The notes under the pieces were generated by a model that saw only the letters and a program-made list of their open reading frames with translations, was not told the origin of the DNA and did not search any database. Shown one piece after another: positions 1 through 6,080 of a DNA stretch of 7,882 nucleotides. Each line of letters begins with the position of its first letter. Positions within the stretch are counted from its first letter, which is position 1. Source of the stretch: JAFGTE01 sp043800105 (GTDB lineage: Bacteria > Patescibacteriota > Gracilibacteria > UM-FILTER-43-11); contig JAZDNJ010000026.1 in the NCBI GenBank assembly GCA_043800105.1, forward strand, positions 1 to 7,882, read 5' to 3'. The position numbers and the translations under genes were made by a program.

Positions 1-2
1 GG

Positions 3-146
3 AAGGGTATTTGGGTTCTTGACAGGGGGAATGATGACAAGAGCTTTTTTAACGATCTGCGTCACTTTTTAAAAGTGGACTTTATCGCAAGATTAACGGA
101 AAGAAGACAGGTCATTATGACAAAAACCGGGGAAGTATTGACCTAA
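3..146 (+). pseudogene. C-terminal fragment of an IS4-like DDE transposase
   Basis: The frame starting at base 3 is open from the left window edge to a TAA at 144-146 and gives 47 residues. They include GIWVLDRGNDDKSFF, then DFIARLTERRQV. This matches the part of IS4/IS1634-type transposases that reads roughly W-V-hydrophobic-D-R-G-x-D, then F-(V/I)-x-R-L-x-x-x-R; the Asp of the DRG motif is the second acidic residue of the DDE triad in these families. Such proteins normally run on for well over a hundred residues to the third acidic residue. Here the frame stops soon after the RL...R motif and AT-rich intergenic sequence follows, so the gene is probably truncated or decayed. Whether the 5' part is intact lies outside the window. 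The family call rests on motif memory, not alignment. Confidence 0.55.
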
Positions 147-151
147 AGCTA

Positions 152-180
152 TTGACATAATTCTATTATAATACTAAAAT
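152..180 (+). promoter_or_regulatory. Sigma-70-type promoter for the secreted protein
   Basis: A consensus -35 box TTGACA (152-157) is followed after 17 bases by TAAAAT (175-180), one mismatch from the consensus -10. Transcription would start near 187, leaving a leader of about 12 bases to the ATG at 199 or 24 bases to the ATG at 211. The region is AT-rich and lies just after the transposase fragment. A perfect TATAAT at 167-172 lies only 9 bases from the same -35 box and is therefore a poorer partner. Confidence 0.6.
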
Positions 181-198
181 AAGCTACCATTTATCTAA

Positions 199-915
199 AT
201 GACCCATATTATGTTCAAATTTACGCGATTTCTAAGCATTTTTATTCTCGCTTTAGTACTGGCCCCTGCCGTTTTGGCGGATAATGACCAACCGGTTCGT
301 ATTAAATCAGCCGTGGTTGAAACGGAATACAGCCGAGTGGTTGGCCAAGCTGAAATCTGTAACAGTGCGCCTGAAAGGGTTCGTTATACTCTGGATGTGA
401 AGAATCTGACGATCAACAGTATTTATAAACGTAATCTTTCGGTGGCAGGCAATACCTGTGAAACTGTCACACTGAGTTTTAAGGAAGATTTTTCTGATAT
501 GTCCAATGTGGATGATAAGATTGTAATGGTCGCCAAGCGCGTTCAAGGGCTTTGGTCACAGGTAAAATATGATTTTTCGAATAGCTACTCCACCAAAGTT
601 GTGAAAGGCGAAAGAGATTATGCCGATTGCGATGACCAAACAGTTGAGGATGGCGTATTTGATGCCTGCGATATGGATTTTATTTACCATACACCGTCCG
701 GGCTCCGCATCAAGGTGCTGAAACACAATCCTGAATATGTGGATCTGAAGCTGACTTACCTTGAATGGGGTGGAATTAAGGAAATGCGTATTTATAAGGG
801 GCGCACCAAAAAAATCCGCTCAAATTATTCCGGGCAGTTCAGTCGTGTTGAGCTGACCAACGTTTATGGTGAAAATAAGGACAACACTTACCTGAAAATT
901 GAGTCCGCTTCCTGA
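199..915 (+). CDS. Secreted protein of unknown function with four cysteines
   Basis: I do not recognise this 238-residue family. The N-terminus is a clear Sec signal peptide: a basic stretch (FKFTR), a hydrophobic core (FLSIFILALVLAPAV) and an AxA-like site (AVLA before DNDQ), with cleavage near residue 27. There is no lipobox cysteine and no later membrane segment, so the product is probably exported free. The mature part looks beta-rich. It holds four cysteines in two pairs (AEIC...NTC and YADC...DAC) that could form disulphides, and its two halves have similar alternating hydrophobic and charged strands, perhaps two small beta-sandwiches. Neither ATG has a visible Shine-Dalgarno sequence. 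The ATG at 211 is an alternative start that would give a tighter signal peptide. It has its own promoter and converges on the aromatic biosynthesis gene. Confidence 0.8.
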   Translation: MTHIMFKFTRFLSIFILALVLAPAVLADNDQPVRIKSAVVETEYSRVVGQAEICNSAPERVRYTLDVKNLTINSIYKRNLSVAGNTCETVTLSFKEDFSDMSNVDDKIVMVAKRVQGLWSQVKYDFSNSYSTKVVKGERDYADCDDQTVEDGVFDACDMDFIYHTPSGLRIKVLKHNPEYVDLKLTYLEWGGIKEMRIYKGRTKKIRSNYSGQFSRVELTNVYGENKDNTYLKIESAS

Positions 916-929
916 TTATTGATCAATAA
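916..929. repeat. 14-bp perfect palindrome between convergent stops
   Basis: TTATTGATCAATAA begins right after the TGA of the secreted-protein gene and contains the TGA (925-923) of the convergent dehydrogenase/dehydratase gene. It could form a weak AT-rich 7-bp hairpin in either transcript. It has no GC-rich stem or T-run, so I do not call it a terminator. The two genes otherwise have no room for separate terminators outside each other's coding sequence. Confidence 0.4.
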
Positions 930-2602
930 CTGCCCAGTACCTTAAGCCTGGCGACTTTAGCATTGATACTTTTTAGAACAGCCTGGGCTTTTTGGCTATC
1001 CGCGCTACCTTCAAAATCCACGTGAAAAACATAGTCCCCGGGAATTTTGACGCTGGGCCGCGATTCAATTTTAGCCAGATTGATGCCCGCTTCGGCAAAA
1101 GTCTGCAAAACGCTGTTGAGCGAGCCGGGTGAATCTTTTTTGAAGTGAAAAGCGACGGATGTTTTTTTAGCGTCCGTCTTCAGCTTATTTGGCTGTCCCT
1201 TTATGATATAGGCAAAGTAAGTTATGTTTTCCTTTTCGTCTTCAATGGAATCCCTGATGATTTTTAAGTGATATGTTTCGGCCGCCTCCGGCGAAACAAT
1301 GGCAACTGTCCCCTCTTTATCTTCATTGAACATTCTTTCAAGAGCGGCGGTAGTGCTCGACATTGGAATCAGCGCGGCATCAGGACAGTTTTTTCTGATG
1401 AAATGACGGCACTGCAAAAGCGCCTGAGCATGAGAGTAGATTGTCTTCACTTTTTTCAGCTGGCATTTGATTGTGCCGGCCAGTGCTAATTTGACCGGAA
1501 GTCCCATCACTTCCGAAATGTGCACATCGTTTTCATAGAGTTCGTCCAGCGTTTCACGAATTGATCCCGTGGAACTGTTTTCGATCGGCACTAAACCGGC
1601 CTTTACTTTTCCGTCGAGTATCAGTTCAAAGACTTCCGCGATCGACGCGGCATACCATGGATTTTCATTTAGCCTGTAGCGCTTCAGAACCTGGTCGGAA
1701 AAGGTATTTGGCGGCCCAAGAAGCGCCACATCGGATTTTTTTGGCTTGGGACTTCGCGCGAAAAAGCGGGATTTTTGAGGTAATTTGAGATATCTGAGAA
1801 GATTGTCACTTTCGTCCATCGCGATCGTGGCGAAATGCCCCAGATATTCTGTGTTCTTTTTAAAGAAATCGACGTTGTCCTTAAACTTTTTTCTTTCAAT
1901 GGTCTCCGCCAGTTCGCGGCAACTGCGCAAATATGACTCAACCGCTTTGACGTTGACAGGATTAGCGAGCTGAATATTGGCGTAAAGTTTTGAATCCTGA
2001 TTAAGAATGCGACCCATCATGTAAAGTTCCATCATGTACACCGGGCTGGGATATTTGATGAATTCATTGATGGAAATGCCGGATTTTCGGAGCGTATCAG
2101 CAAAAGCTATGTGCGAAAAATGCGTGAGGGTCTGAATGTAAGCCATTAGCTCGTCATGTTTCCGGGCGGTGAGTTCACGGACGAGTACGCTATTTTCTTC
2201 AAGCAGATTTTTGAACCACCGATGCCAGCCCATTCCCCGACCCACGCAAAGAATAACAATTTGCCCCCGGATGCTCGCGGTCGGACCAAAAAGCGGGTGA
2301 CAGCCCAGGTAAGAAGCTTTGGTTTTTTTCATCGCTTCCATAGGCATTGCCTTGACTGAAGTGAAGTCCATAAGCAGGCCCGACTTTTTTACGTGGGGAG
2401 CCACTTCCAGAATCACTTCCTGCGTGCGATCAATCGGCACGGAAACAATCACGACATCAGCCCTTTTCGCGACTTCTTTGTTGTCGAGCTCGGTCCGCTG
2501 ATCGCTGACTATGACTTCGAATTTGTTCCGTTCAAAAAAATCAGCAAAGTAACTGCCCATCTTTCCGCGGCCGCCGATAATGCCGATAATCGGTTTTTTC
2601 AT
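923..2602 (-). CDS. Fused prephenate dehydrogenase / prephenate dehydratase with ACT domain
   Basis: This 559-residue fusion carries both branches after prephenate. Residues 1-280 form a TyrA-type dehydrogenase (prephenate to 4-hydroxyphenylpyruvate). The nucleotide loop is GGRGKMG (10-16), with Asp34 at the end of the second strand suggesting NAD use. HPLFGP (His102) and THFSH (His161) match conserved TyrA motifs. A short basic linker (about 275-290) leads to a PheA-type dehydratase (about 291-468): LLGPPNTFS, PIENSSTGS (Asn342), SHAQALLQC (Ser390, Gln397), and TYF at 461-463 where the family usually has TRF. An ACT domain follows (about 480-559) with PGSL and ESRP (513-516), the phenylalanine-binding motifs of feedback-regulated dehydratases. 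There is no chorismate mutase (AroQ) domain, unlike the E. coli TyrA and PheA proteins. Its ATG overlaps the SMR gene stop as ATGA, so translation is probably coupled; no strong Shine-Dalgarno is seen. Confidence 0.93.
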   Translation of the reverse strand: MKKPIIGIIGGRGKMGSYFADFFERNKFEVIVSDQRTELDNKEVAKRADVVIVSVPIDRTQEVILEVAPHVKKSGLLMDFTSVKAMPMEAMKKTKASYLGCHPLFGPTASIRGQIVILCVGRGMGWHRWFKNLLEENSVLVRELTARKHDELMAYIQTLTHFSHIAFADTLRKSGISINEFIKYPSPVYMMELYMMGRILNQDSKLYANIQLANPVNVKAVESYLRSCRELAETIERKKFKDNVDFFKKNTEYLGHFATIAMDESDNLLRYLKLPQKSRFFARSPKPKKSDVALLGPPNTFSDQVLKRYRLNENPWYAASIAEVFELILDGKVKAGLVPIENSSTGSIRETLDELYENDVHISEVMGLPVKLALAGTIKCQLKKVKTIYSHAQALLQCRHFIRKNCPDAALIPMSSTTAALERMFNEDKEGTVAIVSPEAAETYHLKIIRDSIEDEKENITYFAYIIKGQPNKLKTDAKKTSVAFHFKKDSPGSLNSVLQTFAEAGINLAKIESRPSVKIPGDYVFHVDFEGSADSQKAQAVLKSINAKVARLKVLGSY

Positions 2603-2922
2603 CGTATGTTAATTAAGATTACGCCGACAATTACAACGCCGATGCCAATGAGATTCGTTGTCGAAAGCTGTTCCTTAAACACGAAGTAACCCATCAGCGT
2701 AACCAAAATTGCGGTGAGGGCGATCCAGAGAATATTGGCAATGGCCACTCCCTCGTACTTTAAAGACTGCGCGAAAAAAAGGCCGGCGGCTCCGAAACCC
2801 AGAACCGTCAGCCACAGATAGACCGATCTTCCGCCCAATACCCACAACTTTCCGATATACTCAGCAAAAAGATCAAGTAGCGCAATAATGACTATGAGCA
2901 GATAAAACTTGGCCATGAGCAT
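2599..2922 (-). CDS. EmrE-like small multidrug resistance (SMR) family membrane protein
   Basis: The 107-residue product has the size and four-helix layout of the SMR family: helices near residues 6-22, 34-52, 60-81 and 86-106. SMR proteins work as dimers in the inner membrane and swap protons for cationic drugs, guanidinium or polyamines, using one membrane glutamate. Here Glu21 in AEYIG aligns with EmrE Glu14 (AEVIG), and Trp66 in AIANILW aligns with EmrE Trp63. The last helix, IGIGVVIVGVILIN, keeps the glycine-rich dimer-interface pattern. EmrE Tyr60 appears to be Asn here, so substrates may differ; a small EamA-like role is possible. The start may be the ATG at 2922 or that at 2916 (MAKF); neither has a strong ribosome site. 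It is the first gene of a two-gene unit, and its TGA overlaps the next ATG (ATGA). Confidence 0.82.
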   Translation of the reverse strand: MLMAKFYLLIVIIALLDLFAEYIGKLWVLGGRSVYLWLTVLGFGAAGLFFAQSLKYEGVAIANILWIALTAILVTLMGYFVFKEQLSTTNLIGIGVVIVGVILINIR

Positions 2923-2940
2923 TTTTGGGTGACAGCCTTT

Positions 2941-2969
2941 ATACTAACAGAAGCTTTGATTGCGTACAA
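2941..2969 (-). promoter_or_regulatory. Possible weak promoter for the SMR/TyrA-PheA operon
   Basis: On the minus strand TTGTAC (2969-2964) is followed after 17 bases by TAGTAT (2946-2941), with TATAAA (2943-2938) overlapping as an alternative -10. The start point would lie about 10-15 bases before the SMR ATG, leaving a very short leader. The first four bases of the -35 box (TTGT, 2969-2966) are the terminal bases of the inverted-repeat element next door, so the element may contribute to this promoter. The match to consensus is only partial. Confidence 0.3.
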
Positions 2970-2989
2970 TAAACCTTGCACAAGATTCA
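2966..2989 (+). repeat. Left 24-bp terminal inverted repeat
   Basis: The sequence starts ACAATAAACCTTGC and ends CACAAGATTCA. It is a perfect reverse complement of 3292-3315. The next bases on either side do not pair (T2965 against C3316, C2990 against T3291), so the limits are sharp. Confidence 0.95.
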
Positions 2990-3048
2990 CCTCATCACCT
3001 TTAACTGGGTTGATGCTATTTGAGGTAAACCCATTGGTCACTGCGTAA

Positions 3049-3066
3049 GCTTACCGAGAGGTAAGC
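3049..3066. repeat. Hairpin: 7-bp stem with GAGA tetraloop
   Basis: GCTTACC (3049-3055) pairs perfectly with GGTAAGC (3060-3066) around GAGA, a GNRA-class tetraloop when read on the plus strand. GNRA loops are common in folded RNAs, so this supports, without proving, an RNA role for the surrounding unit. On the minus strand the loop would be TCTC, which is not GNRA. Confidence 0.6.
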
Positions 3067-3124
3067 GGCGGTTCGTGATTGCAGCAACAACGGAAGTGAG
3101 ATGCTGAGTAATGGCTATCGGGGT

Positions 3125-3190
3125 CTGGGGTTTTTTGCGTGGCAGTAGCCGGGATATGGAAGAAAGCTGACTCACTTCAAAAAACCCCAG
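3125..3190. repeat. 13-bp perfect inverted repeat around a 40-base loop
   Basis: CTGGGGTTTTTTG (3125-3137) is the exact reverse complement of CAAAAAACCCCAG (3178-3190). A competing pairing is possible: GAAGTGAG (3093-3100) with CTCACTTC (3171-3178), so the region could switch between two folds. It lies inside the 350-bp inverted-repeat unit. Confidence 0.7.
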
Positions 3191-3197
3191 TGTTTTG

Positions 3198-3217
3198 GGC
3201 ACTTTCCAAAAAGTGCC
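3198..3217. repeat. Hairpin: 8-bp stem, 4-base loop
   Basis: GGCACTTT (3198-3205) pairs with AAAGTGCC (3210-3217) around CCAA. Neither strand has a clean T-run directly after the stem, so it is not a standard terminator. Confidence 0.6.
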
Positions 3218-3235
3218 AAGAAAAAAAGTATTGAG

Positions 3236-3273
3236 AAAAAAGTCATACGCGCGTCCCGCTAGGCGGGATGCGC
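3236..3273 (-). terminator. Candidate terminator for the surface protein-ATPase operon
   Basis: An 11-bp GC-rich stem (3249-3259 with 3263-3273, one G-U type pair, 3-base loop; core TCCCGC-TAG-GCGGGA) is followed on the minus strand by GTATGAC and then six T (3241-3236). It lies about 36 bases beyond the ATPase stop, where a terminator would be expected. The 7-base gap between stem and T-run is longer than in a classical intrinsic terminator, so efficiency is doubtful. CCCGC/GCGGG palindromes of this style also occur as dispersed repeats in some CPR genomes. Confidence 0.4.
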
Positions 3274-3291
3274 AGGAGAGAATGGAGGGCT

Positions 3292-3315
3292 TGAATCTTG
3301 TGCAAGGTTTATTGT
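3292..3315 (-). repeat. Right 24-bp terminal inverted repeat, overlapping the ATPase stop codon
   Basis: The sequence starts TGAATCTTGTGC and ends AAGGTTTATTGT. It pairs with 2966-2989 without a mismatch. On the minus strand its outermost bases ACAATAAACC read ...CAA TAA, which supply the last glutamine codon and the stop of the ATPase gene. Confidence 0.95.
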
Positions 3316-6080
3316 CCCGGCCTTCTGTGTTTTGAGTGGTGCTTCTTTTTTGGAACTTCCTGTTTCATTTCCTCTGTCTTTTCCTCAGGCTTTACTTCTT
3401 TTTTTACCCCCTCCTTTTTTGGCTCTTCTTTTTTTATTTCCTCTTTCCCGGATTCTTCTTTCTTCTTAAAATTCTCTTTTTTACCCTCTTCTAATTTGCG
3501 GGTTTCGGCCCATCGGGAAATTTTGTCTTCGACGACTTCACGCGGGCGGCAATAGCGTTCGCGGGAAAGGCGGATGATTTTTTCCCGGCGATCCGGCTCT
3601 CCTTCATATTTTGGCGGGGGCAGGGTGGCGATAGAGAAAGTTGGTGACGGCATACCGTCGATCATCAGCTTGGTGTAACAGTTGTATTTGGGCAGAGAGA
3701 TTATGTCGTTGGGGAGAACTTCTTCAGAGAACTGATTGGAGAAGTACTCGGCGTCATCGAAGCCCACCTGAAAACAAAGGCTGGTACCCACGTTACCGAA
3801 GACCGCGTCGCGGACTTCTTCCGGCATCTGGGCCACATACTGGTTGGCCATTACCAGATTCAGTTTATATTTTCTGGCTTCAGACAGAATGGTGGCAAAG
3901 GCGTCGGTGGCAAAATTCTGGAACTCATCCACATACAGATAGAAGTCTGTTCGTTCTTTTTCGTCGATGTCGGCGCGGCTCATGGCGTCAAGCTGGAATT
4001 TGGTGATGAGCATGGAACCAAGCAGACTGGAATTGTCTTCACCGATTTTGCCTTTGGACAGATTGACGATAATGATCTTTCCGCTATCCATCATAAAACG
4101 GATATTGACTGTGGACTTGACCTGACCCACGATGTTGCGGATCATGGGGGAACTGAGGAATTGGCCGACTTTGTTCTGAATCGGCGAAATCGCTTCGGTG
4201 CGCATGCGGTCCTGCATTTTTCCGAATTCATCGATCCAGAAACTTTTGACCATGGGGTTTTCGATGCTCGCTACGACCTTTTTGCGATATTCTGCGTCGA
4301 CCAAAATACGCATGATGCCCAGCATTGAAGTGTTCGGGTATTCCACAAGCGCGAGCAGACAGTTGCGAAGGATGTGCTCAAGACGCGGTCCCCAGGATTC
4401 GGCGTACATCTTCTTGAAAACACCAAGCAATCCTGATGCCATCAGATTACGTTTGTTGGCGTTTTCTGTGTACTCCAGCATGTTGAAAGCGAAAGGATGG
4501 GAGACGTCGGACGGATCGAGGATGACGACGTCGTTGGTGCGGTGAGACGGCACAAAATCGATGACCGCGTCTGCCAGATCGCCGTGCGGATCGATAACGG
4601 CCAGCCCTTTGTCCGTATTCACGTCGGAATGGATCATGTTTTCGAGAAGGACAGACTTACCCATACCCGTTTTACCGATGATGTAAATGTGACGTCTGCG
4701 GTCGGCTGTTTTGATTCCGAATTTTTCGCGATGTCCCCGGAAGTTTGTTTCTCCGATAACATTAAGTTCGTTATCTGGAATTGTGCCGATCAGCGGAAGG
4801 TTGTGGGGCGGTTCCAGTTTGCGGGAACTGACCCAAAAAACATTGGGGGTTCCCACGCCCACGGAAGGCATGTGATAAACGGTGGCCAGCTCTTCCACAT
4901 TAAGCATGATTGGGTCGATGACCGCGCGCTGTTGGTAGCGTTTAAGAATCTGGCTGTTGGAGGAGTTGAGCCGGCTTACGGAAAATCCATTAAGATTGGG
5001 AAGGCTAAACTGTTTGAAACTACCCGCGATTTCGTTGAGCTTCACTTCAGCCAGATCGATGTTCTCTTTCCGCGGAATATAAACAATGCGGATGTTACAG
5101 CCAAAGGTGAGTCTGGTAACTTTGTCGACAGCCGCTGAAATCGGATCTTCACGATCATGAGTACGTGAAACTTCTTCTTCGAGATCTTTTTCGGAACCGC
5201 CACCCATATTTAAGCTTCCTATTCTGCCGGCTCTCAGAACCCAGAAAAGAATGAAAACCGGCGTAAGCAGAAGCCTTTTCCAAAAACCTCTGGTTAAGTA
5301 GACATTAGTAGCCAGCCTGTGAAGCCAGAAGATATTATCGAAAAGACCGTTACTTATAATTCTGAGGCATTTCAGCCCCCGCTTTCTCCACCAGTCCCCA
5401 ACCGGTTCCACTGTAATCTGGATCCAGGCCTGTTCGTCGGTGGCATTCAGCTTTGAAAGCGTGGCTGTAATGCCTGACAGCGGTTCAGTGGCCAGGCGAG
5501 TCAGCTTATCTTCAAACTGAGGATATCGTTTGACAGGATAAACATCCGGATCTTCCAGGCTCAGTTCAGCAGTTACCGCGTAACGTGTATCTTTAGCGCT
5601 TGGGCCTTTGTATACAGCAGGTAAGTTCTCCGGGTTGGCTGGTCCTCCGAGCTGTACCACTTTTTCTTTTTCCGCTTTATCCTGGAATATATTGAAGCTT
5701 TGTTTAGCGTAATCCGCCACTTCTTCGATTTCGACATCGGGATACTGGGCGTAGATCTGACTTTCGATAACATTCTTGAATTTGCGCGGTGTCCAGATGA
5801 AAAACTGGATTTTATTACCTACATTCGCGATTTCCAGGCTGATTCTGGGCTGCGTTTCACCGGCCAGATAGTTAAAAAAACTATAATTGCTTTCAATTCC
5901 GTGTATGGCTGAAAAGATCTGTTCGGCAACAATGGGGCCCCGTTCGTTTGTTTTGGATACTGCCACGCGCAAGACGACTGAAGGGAGGTTGCGATTATAT
6001 TTCCTGCGCTTATTAACAAGATAAATCCTCAAAAGGAGATAAAGAGCGGTTAACCCGATGATGGAGAGGACAATGTTCAT
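3309..6080 (-). CDS. Membrane-anchored VirD4/HerA-type ATPase (type IV secretion/conjugation-like)
   Basis: This 923-residue protein starts with a transmembrane helix (about 3-21) followed by basic KRRK. A large N-terminal region (about 30-400), with a second hydrophobic stretch at about 268-284, resembles the uncharacterised region attached to such ATPases in CPR genomes. The motor domain follows: Walker A GKTGMGKS (469-476), a conserved VIDPHGD (495-501), Walker B LYVDEFQNF (715-723), and the sensor-like MANQY (744-748). This set is typical of TraG/TrwB/VirD4 coupling proteins and DUF87/HerA ATPases, which form membrane hexamers that pump DNA or protein substrates. Residues about 863-923 form a highly charged Lys/Glu tail ending in a basic stretch (KKKHHSKHRR), likely disordered and possibly nucleic-acid or partner binding. 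The ATG overlaps the surface-protein stop (ATGA). The stop lies in the 24-bp inverted repeat. The substrate cannot be told from sequence. Confidence 0.88.
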   Translation of the reverse strand: MNIVLSIIGLTALYLLLRIYLVNKRRKYNRNLPSVVLRVAVSKTNERGPIVAEQIFSAIHGIESNYSFFNYLAGETQPRISLEIANVGNKIQFFIWTPRKFKNVIESQIYAQYPDVEIEEVADYAKQSFNIFQDKAEKEKVVQLGGPANPENLPAVYKGPSAKDTRYAVTAELSLEDPDVYPVKRYPQFEDKLTRLATEPLSGITATLSKLNATDEQAWIQITVEPVGDWWRKRGLKCLRIISNGLFDNIFWLHRLATNVYLTRGFWKRLLLTPVFILFWVLRAGRIGSLNMGGGSEKDLEEEVSRTHDREDPISAAVDKVTRLTFGCNIRIVYIPRKENIDLAEVKLNEIAGSFKQFSLPNLNGFSVSRLNSSNSQILKRYQQRAVIDPIMLNVEELATVYHMPSVGVGTPNVFWVSSRKLEPPHNLPLIGTIPDNELNVIGETNFRGHREKFGIKTADRRRHIYIIGKTGMGKSVLLENMIHSDVNTDKGLAVIDPHGDLADAVIDFVPSHRTNDVVILDPSDVSHPFAFNMLEYTENANKRNLMASGLLGVFKKMYAESWGPRLEHILRNCLLALVEYPNTSMLGIMRILVDAEYRKKVVASIENPMVKSFWIDEFGKMQDRMRTEAISPIQNKVGQFLSSPMIRNIVGQVKSTVNIRFMMDSGKIIIVNLSKGKIGEDNSSLLGSMLITKFQLDAMSRADIDEKERTDFYLYVDEFQNFATDAFATILSEARKYKLNLVMANQYVAQMPEEVRDAVFGNVGTSLCFQVGFDDAEYFSNQFSEEVLPNDIISLPKYNCYTKLMIDGMPSPTFSIATLPPPKYEGEPDRREKIIRLSRERYCRPREVVEDKISRWAETRKLEEGKKENFKKKEESGKEEIKKEEPKKEGVKKEVKPEEKTEEMKQEVPKKKHHSKHRRPGQ

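Larger units (their letters stand above)
2966..3315. mobile_element. 350-bp non-coding unit with perfect 24-bp terminal inverted repeats (MITE-like)
   Basis: The two ends are exact reverse complements over 24 bases (2966-2989 and 3292-3315). The outer end reads ACAATAAACCTTGCAC inward. The 302 bases between them hold no convincing gene but several strong hairpins: 3049-3066, 3125-3190, 3198-3217 and 3249-3273. This size, the terminal repeats and the lack of coding sequence are typical of a MITE, a small element moved by a transposase made elsewhere. I see no target-site duplication: the flanks read ...tgcgt and cccgg.... An alternative is a structured RNA whose ends pair in a 24-bp helix. The right repeat contains the stop codon of the ATPase gene, and the left repeat ends 43 bases before the SMR start. 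It accounts for nearly all of the gap between the two minus-strand operons. Confidence 0.55.

Noticed and set aside
63..77. Palindrome CACTTTTTAAAAGTG
   Set aside because: It lies in the transposase reading frame, is AT-rich and has no partner signal; probably chance.
152..172. TTGACA paired with the perfect TATAAT at 167-172
   Set aside because: The spacer is only 9 bases; TAAAAT at 175-180 with a 17-base spacer fits far better.
916..929. Palindrome as a bidirectional terminator
   Set aside because: The stem is AT-rich and short, and no T-run follows on either strand.
2599..2602. Alternative code with UGA as glycine
   Set aside because: TGA ends four genes sensibly and forms two ATGA start/stop overlaps, which fits the standard code.
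3021..3080. Resemblance of GAGGTAAACCCA and nearby stems to RNase P RNA or tmRNA
   Set aside because: The conserved blocks of those RNAs (for example the GAGGAAAGUCC region, the tmRNA tag ORF and tRNA-like ends) are absent on both strands.
4497..5138. Open frame of 213 codons on the plus strand
   Set aside because: It lies wholly antisense to the ATPase motor domain, has no recognisable motif and no ribosome site; it is a shadow of the real gene.
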